Source: Opitutia bacterium (GTDB taxonomy: Bacteria > Verrucomicrobiota > Verrucomicrobiia > Opitutales > Seribacteraceae). Taken from it: 64,000 nt of DNA. Position numbers and translations under genes: made by a program. The notes below the pieces were generated by a model. That model had not been told where the DNA came from. It saw only the letters and a program-made list of their open reading frames with translations, and searched no databases. The stretch is taken from contig PBMI01000045.1 of the NCBI GenBank assembly GCA_002722545.1, positions 1 through 64,000 of the forward strand, given 5' to 3'. Of this stretch, positions 60,004-64,000 are shown piece after piece (the first letter of the stretch is position 1; each line of letters begins with the position of its first letter).

Positions 60004-60357
60004 ATGTTTACAGCAGCATTTACAGACCCACAGGGTACTGAGTTCGAGGCAGCCGTGTTTCAGGTTCTTCGCTCAGATTTTACGGCAAATACAAGCGAAG
60101 CTTATGTATATGACATTCGTGAGGGCAGTGGTGAGATTGAGTCAGAAACGGCCAGCTTCTCGCTTAACTACCGCATTGGCTACTGGCCGTCGCAGACAGC
60201 AAAGGACAATGGCGCAGCACCTTATATCCTTATCGATACCGAAACGTACAACGCAGATTTTGCCAGCTACGCGTTACCCGCAGAGCAGTACAGCGGACTT
60301 AGCGCAGAAGAGGCGGCAGAGCTTCATTGTAAGACTGAAGTAATCGGGGTCGAATAA
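60004..60357 (+). CDS. Unknown small late protein
   Basis: A 117-aa acidic protein (YVYDIREGSGEIESETASFSLNYRIGYWPS) with a beta-rich centre. It contains no known motif. It is the first of three overlapping small genes behind the last promoter-operator, next to the integrase. It could be a tail-fibre accessory or a lysogeny-related gene. Function unknown. Confidence 0.6.
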   Translation: MFTAAFTDPQGTEFEAAVFQVLRSDFTANTSEAYVYDIREGSGEIESETASFSLNYRIGYWPSQTAKDNGAAPYILIDTETYNADFASYALPAEQYSGLSAEEAAELHCKTEVIGVE

Positions 60358-60557
60358 TGGGTGAGGACAAGGTAAACGAACTACAGGCTCAGGTCATTCG
60401 CCTAAAAGCCCGTGTACTCGATGCCCAAGATGAAAGTAAGGGGCTTAGCGAAGTATTAGGCCAGATTGCGCAGCGTGTTGGCTTCAAAGGCCAAAGCCTA
60501 GCTGAACTCGTAGAAGCTGTGCCAGTAGTAGATAAAAAGGAAGAAGCTGATGCTTAG
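60357..60557 (+). CDS. Unknown small coiled-coil protein
   Basis: A 66-aa protein starting on the previous stop (TAATG). It is a short coiled coil (ELQAQVIRLKARVLDAQDESKGL) with an acidic tail. No signal peptide is seen. Function unknown. The next gene overlaps it by eight bases. Confidence 0.58.
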   Translation: MGEDKVNELQAQVIRLKARVLDAQDESKGLSEVLGQIAQRVGFKGQSLAELVEAVPVVDKKEEADA

Positions 60558-60708
60558 AAAACTACTTTCGTTCTTAGCTACTAAGCTTTTTACGACAAAG
60601 TTTTTTATAAAGTTTGTACTTTTTGTCTCAGGTAAACTCGTCAAGAGCACAAAGCCAAAGTGGGATGATGAGTTGCATGCGATGATCAAAGAGGCGTTAG
60701 AGAGCTAG
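60550..60708 (+). CDS. 52-aa hydrophobic protein
   Basis: Missed by the ORF track. It begins MLRKLLSFLATKLF, has a hydrophobic, basic helix (TTKFFIKFVLFVSGKLV) and ends with a polar helix (DDELHAMIKEALES). It overlaps the previous gene by eight bases, so translation is coupled. It may sit at the membrane; it could be a lysis accessory protein, but there is no specific evidence. Confidence 0.55.
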   Translation: MLRKLLSFLATKLFTTKFFIKFVLFVSGKLVKSTKPKWDDELHAMIKEALES

Positions 60709-60721
60709 CAGCCCATAAACG

Positions 60722-60760
60722 AAAAACCCCGCCTAGTAGCATTCTAGGCGGGGCTTTTTT
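60722..60760. terminator. Terminator at the end of the late region
   Basis: CCCCGCCTAG (60727-60736) pairs with CTAGGCGGGG (60744-60753), with A5 before and T6 after, so it works in both directions. It separates late genes from the integrase. Confidence 0.9.
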
Positions 60761-60839
60761 ATGTCAAAAACGTAGACACACAGATCCCCGTACTTTAATC
60801 TAAATAGCGGGGGGTAATCACTGTCAGGAGTATAGCCAT

Positions 60840-62021
60840 ATGAGTGATTTAGAATTACCCAAGGGTATTACAATACACAGAGACAAGCTGCGTATTGCAT
60901 TTCGCCCACCGAATGAAAAGAATCAGTGGAAACGATCATTAGGAATACCACCGACTAAAGCAAATATCAAGGCCGCAGAGCAAATGTTGAATGCCATAAG
61001 GCGGGATATTAGCTTAGGCCAGTTTGATTTAGCTCAGTATTTCCCAAACGATCCAAGTTTGAAAAAAGACGAGCGAACGCTGGGTGCTGTTATCCAAGAG
61101 CACTTCATCAAAGCTAAAAAAGGTAGGGTCAAAGGTTCAACCCACAATACCTATGCAATACGTGCAGAATGGGTCATAGAGCATTACGGCCACATAGATG
61201 CAGCGAACGTTACGCCAAAGGAAGCTATGGAACTTAGGGAGGGGATTATTAGTCGGTCGCCCTCGCCAGAGTTGGCATCTTTTAGACTATGGCTTATACG
61301 TTTTGCTGTGACTCGCGCCGTGAGAGCACTTGTTCTTGAGGAGGACAGATTTGGTCCTATGCTAGATTCCGTCGAGTCGAAGTCAAAAGCGCTAACGCTC
61401 GAAGGTCTACATAAAGGTATAGAGTCCAATGAGGTGTTCACGATTGACGAAGCAGAGCGAATTGTAAAAGCTTGTACCAGTGAGAGCCGTAAACGCTTAG
61501 TTACATTTCTTTTCTGGTCTGGTTTAAGACCAGGGGAGGCAGCAGCATTAAGGAGAGAGGACATATGTTTACCCTACATCATTGTGAAACGCACTTTAAC
61601 CCAGAACGGAGAAGAACAATCGCCGAAGAGTGGCCGAGCAAGAAAGATATACCTTCCGTCCTCCGCGAGATTGGCCTTAGAACAAGAATTGCGGACTCAC
61701 GATTCAGACAGGGCTTGGGTGACGAGCATGGGGAAACCTTACACGTCGTCAAGGCTGTTCACGACCAAACATTGGAGGGGGATACTTAACAAGGCAGGCT
61801 TAGCCTACCTAGCGCCTTACACTACTCGACATAGCTTCGCCAGTTGGATGCTAAAAGCTGGTGAACCGGAGTCGACAGTTGCAGCCCATTTAGGGCATAC
61901 TGATACCGCAATGATCCGTAAGGTGTATGGGAAATTCATTCCAGATGCTAAGCCAGTTTGGACCCTTGATGACCCCACTAAAATTGAAATTGTTAAAAAC
62001 TCAATGATTTCAATGTCCTAG
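60840..62021 (+). CDS. int: Tyrosine-family integrase
   Basis: A 393-aa site-specific recombinase. The N-terminal arm-binding-like domain (1-70) is followed by a SAM-like core-binding domain (75-170) and the catalytic domain (195-390). Catalytic residues are seen in SGLRPGEAAAL (Arg), GRARKIYLP (Lys), TTRHSFASWML (His-x-x-Arg region), HLGHTDTAMIRKVYGKF (His and nucleophilic Tyr). An AGGAG ribosome site lies upstream, beside a CCCCG/CGGGG hairpin in the leader. The stop is nine bases from the attR repeat. The nearby xis is at the opposite end of the prophage. Confidence 0.93.
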   Translation: MSDLELPKGITIHRDKLRIAFRPPNEKNQWKRSLGIPPTKANIKAAEQMLNAIRRDISLGQFDLAQYFPNDPSLKKDERTLGAVIQEHFIKAKKGRVKGSTHNTYAIRAEWVIEHYGHIDAANVTPKEAMELREGIISRSPSPELASFRLWLIRFAVTRAVRALVLEEDRFGPMLDSVESKSKALTLEGLHKGIESNEVFTIDEAERIVKACTSESRKRLVTFLFWSGLRPGEAAALRREDICLPYIIVKRTLTQNGEEQSPKSGRARKIYLPSSARLALEQELRTHDSDRAWVTSMGKPYTSSRLFTTKHWRGILNKAGLAYLAPYTTRHSFASWMLKAGEPESTVAAHLGHTDTAMIRKVYGKFIPDAKPVWTLDDPTKIEIVKNSMISMS

Positions 62022-62029
62022 CGGAACTG

Positions 62030-62050
62030 CTCCTAAAAAGATATGTTTTA
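62030..62050 (+). other. attR: attR core repeat
   Basis: Right copy of the attachment repeat (19 of 21 identical to 212-232, with a 13-bp exact core). GGACCCT and TGACCCC boxes about 75 bp to its left, in the int 3' end, mirror the boxes beside attL. Confidence 0.8.
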
Positions 62051-62069
62051 AGCACACATACTTGAATCC

Positions 62070-62097
62070 AAAGGCGCTGTTTAAGGCGCCTTTTTTT
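62070..62097 (+). terminator. Probable original terminator of the target gene
   Basis: AAAGGCGC pairs with GCGCCTTT around an eight-base loop, followed by T7. In the empty site it would follow the TAA of the host gene whose body is at the window's left end; it now also serves int. Confidence 0.85.
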
Positions 62098-62127
62098 ATA
62101 CCTGTGTTTTTTATAAAAGGCATAATA

Positions 62128-62283
62128 ATACCAATCCGTAATACTGAATCATTTTGCGCGGCTAAACGAGTTGCTAACTGCGTTAAAATTATCAATTAGA
62201 ATAATTAAATAGCGAATTTTTTACCTAGCTACAAACACGTTTTCCAACCTTAAAATAGATCACTTAATGAAGCGGATTGGTAT
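62128..62283. repeat. MITE-like element with ATACCAATCCG ends
   Basis: Perfect 11-bp terminal inverted repeats (62128-62138 and 62273-62283) bound a 156-bp AT-rich segment with no reading frame. Intergenic repeats with ATACCAATC ends are, from memory, frequent in marine gammaproteobacteria. It lies in host DNA outside attR. Confidence 0.6.
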
Positions 62284-62382
62284 AAAGTTGATTAAAAAAT
62301 GACGTGTTTTTTATGGATTAACTTGCATTTATGGAGTACCTTTGTTTTTATAATAGAAACATAATCTAGGATGGATATATCG

Positions 62383-63408
62383 ATGAAAAAACTTTTACTA
62401 GCACTTTCTCTCGCTTCAACCTTTACTCACCTATCAGTATCAGCAGATGATTTTGTAGCTGCTGAAATTATTAATAAAAATTACGACCAGCTTACTAATA
62501 CCTCGCCGCGTGCATCAAGGTTAGAAGGGATTAATTTAAGTAGCTACGTGGTTGATGAAAACGGCCAGGTGAGTGATATCGAAATTGTGGCTTCGCTTGG
62601 TCAAAAAAAATATCAACGAGAAGTTCTCGATTATGTTTCTAAGCTTAACTATAAAAGTGCTCAGTTAAATGGCAGCGCCGTGCCTACGGCGAAAACTATT
62701 ACGGTAAGCTCGCAAAATGTACATGCTAGTTTTTCTAACGATCAGGCATCCCCGGCGTTTTTTGACGATTATGAGAAAGCCAGTCAGCTTATTGATGATA
62801 AAAAGTACGCTGAAGCTAAAACGTATATTACTGAGCTTGAAAACGAACACACTAAAAACACAGTCGAAATAGTTTTACTGGCTTGGCTTAAAAGCCAACA
62901 TAGCTACTTTGTGCAAGATTGGAAAAGCTTTGATAAGTCTATTTATGAAGCCTTTTTGTTTAGAGATAACTTACCGGATCAAATAAAAAAACGTGTTATT
63001 AAAAATGCCTTACAGTGGTTTATTTCAAAACAAGACTACGTGCGTGCTTACGATGCAATTGATGCATTAGGCGATATTGAATCAATAACGTTTAGCGAGG
63101 AAAATAGAGCGCAATTACTTGCACAAGTGAATGACATTTATAAAAATTCTGGCGCTATAAATCAGCAAATAACGCTTGAGTCTGAAAAAGCGGTTTTACC
63201 TTTACTTTCTAAAGGTACGGTTGAGCTTAGTGCGAGTAAACCGTTATCTAAAGTACAACTTCGCTGTGAAAACAAAGTCGTTAATTATAATACCAACGAG
63301 ATTGATAAAATATTAATTTCAAAAAATGATATTCGTTGTGGGCTATTAATTAAAAGTGCACAGGCGCAAACGGTTACTTTAAAACAAACTGGTGAAAGCT
63401 TTTTATAA
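62383..63408 (+). CDS. Exported TonB-C-like protein
   Basis: A 341-aa host protein starting at ATG 62383 (MKKLLLALSL), giving a clean signal peptide ending near residue 22 (SVSA); the track ATG at 62371 adds four residues. Residues 45-115 (GINLSSYVVDENGQVSDIEIVAS, YVSKLNYKSAQLNGSAV) resemble the TonB C-terminal domain without a membrane anchor. The remainder is helical, TPR-like, with a small beta domain at the end. Such proteins act in the periplasm; the partner is unknown. Confidence 0.68.
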   Translation: MKKLLLALSLASTFTHLSVSADDFVAAEIINKNYDQLTNTSPRASRLEGINLSSYVVDENGQVSDIEIVASLGQKKYQREVLDYVSKLNYKSAQLNGSAVPTAKTITVSSQNVHASFSNDQASPAFFDDYEKASQLIDDKKYAEAKTYITELENEHTKNTVEIVLLAWLKSQHSYFVQDWKSFDKSIYEAFLFRDNLPDQIKKRVIKNALQWFISKQDYVRAYDAIDALGDIESITFSEENRAQLLAQVNDIYKNSGAINQQITLESEKAVLPLLSKGTVELSASKPLSKVQLRCENKVVNYNTNEIDKILISKNDIRCGLLIKSAQAQTVTLKQTGESFL

Positions 63409-63436
63409 AGTATTTTATTGGTAATAAACACTTAAA

Positions 63437-63469
63437 TAAAAACCCCACATTATTATGTGGGGTTTTTGT
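63437..63469. terminator. Bidirectional terminator between convergent host genes
   Basis: AACCCCACAT (63441-63450) pairs with ATGTGGGGTT (63455-63464), with A- and T-runs on either side. Confidence 0.85.
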
Positions 63470-63999
63470 TATATATATTTAGCAATTAGAGTGTGTTTAT
63501 TATTGCGCTTCCAGCCTAAATAGCGTTTTGCAAGTAAAGTGGTTAAGCCTATAATAACAGCTATAAATAACAAAGTTGCGCCATAACTCATACCGTACCC
63601 CGGTGGAAGGCCTACTAATGTGTCGCCGTAAGTCATATCGCTAAAACTAAGCCCTAAAACAGGAATAAGCAACCAAGCGACAGTGTGCAATAAATACAAA
63701 TGTGCAAGGTATGAGAACATACTGGTTTTACCAAGCACTTGTAAAAAGTTGCGAGAAAAGTCGGCTTTAACATGGCTTAAAAGTTTAAGCGCAATTAGCC
63801 CAAGGCCTACGGTTAGCAACATAAATTGTAATGACAGTGGGTATTTAGTCGGATTTAAAAACGACATAACAGTATTAATAGTATTGGTATGAATAGTAAA
63901 CACTGAAGTGTCGCCGTATAAATTAAAACCGCGCAGCACAGTGTATAAAGCAAGGCAGCTTGCACCTAATATAGCTGCATAATTCATCACCTGGGCTTT
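63469..63999 (-). CDS. C-terminal part of a DUF1624-like membrane acyltransferase
   Basis: The frame is open to the window edge; the GTG at 63990 is not a likely start. The visible 177 residues contain at least four membrane helices (LQFMLLTVGLGLIALKLL, MFSYLAHLYLLHTVAWLLIPVL, YGATLLFIAVIIGLTTLLA) and the GKTSMFSYLAHLYLLH segment common to DUF1624/heparan-alpha-glucosaminide acetyltransferase-like proteins. It is host chromosome, facing left. Confidence 0.75.
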   Translation of the reverse strand, partial: KAQVMNYAAILGASCLALYTVLRGFNLYGDTSVFTIHTNTINTVMSFLNPTKYPLSLQFMLLTVGLGLIALKLLSHVKADFSRNFLQVLGKTSMFSYLAHLYLLHTVAWLLIPVLGLSFSDMTYGDTLVGLPPGYGMSYGATLLFIAVIIGLTTLLAKRYLGWKRNNKHTLIAKYI

Positions 64000-64000
64000 G

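Noticed and set aside
1-64000. Search for tRNA or rRNA genes
   Set aside because: No tRNA cloverleaf with a T-arm GTTC...GAAC pattern or rRNA stretch was recognised; the attachment site is in a protein gene rather than a tRNA.

Overview
The window holds one nearly complete temperate phage-like element of about 61.8 kb in a gammaproteobacterial chromosome. Codon style, the AT-rich flanks and the flanking gene types suggest a marine Alteromonadales host such as Pseudoalteromonas, but no rRNA or tRNA is present to confirm this. The ends are fixed by a near-perfect 21-bp direct repeat (identical 13-bp core AAGATATGTTTTA) at 212-232 and 62030-62050. The left copy is the last codons of a host gene. 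The right copy lies nine bases after the stop of the tyrosine integrase and just before what looks like that host gene's original terminator. GGACCC-type boxes at 10-18 bp spacing lie on the inner side of both copies and look like integrase arm sites.

Layout. 234-8050 is an AT-rich cargo arm: a secreted thermonuclease, a membrane EAL phosphodiesterase with a broken GGDEF domain, a chemotaxis receptor, a LexA-controlled UmuD'-like protein without UmuC, and an AAA ATPase / RloB-TOPRIM-like pair that may be a defence module. 8081-29612 is a leftward early region of higher G+C: ThyX, excisionase, DUF3310 protein, repressor, nucleases, SNF2-type helicase, RecB/Cas4-like nuclease, glutaredoxin, AEP primase-SF3 helicase, family A DNA polymerase and many small unknowns. 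29898-60708 is the rightward late region: terminase, portal, scaffold, N4gp56-type capsid, head-tail proteins, T7-like ejection proteins including a 2127-aa giant, M15 endolysin, tail proteins, a J-like DUF1983 protein and an S74 tail fibre. The integrase closes the element. 62383-64000 is host chromosome.

How it works together. No phage RNA polymerase is encoded, so host RNA polymerase must transcribe everything. A 15-bp palindrome, AACAGTnnnACTGTT, perfect or degenerate, recurs at about 14 places, nearly all in the short gaps between operons from 8.9 to 60 kb. It often overlaps recognisable sigma-70 promoters. One perfect copy sits between -35 and -10 of the repressor's own promoter. The simplest reading is a dispersed operator set through which one repressor silences the whole prophage.

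Other unusual points are a probable replication origin at 25.8-26.2 kb (inverted clusters of TGGACA around an AT-rich core), two promoters whose start points fall inside terminator hairpins, and a repressor that appears to lack the S24 self-cleavage residues while a separate SOS-controlled UmuD'-like protein is carried as cargo.
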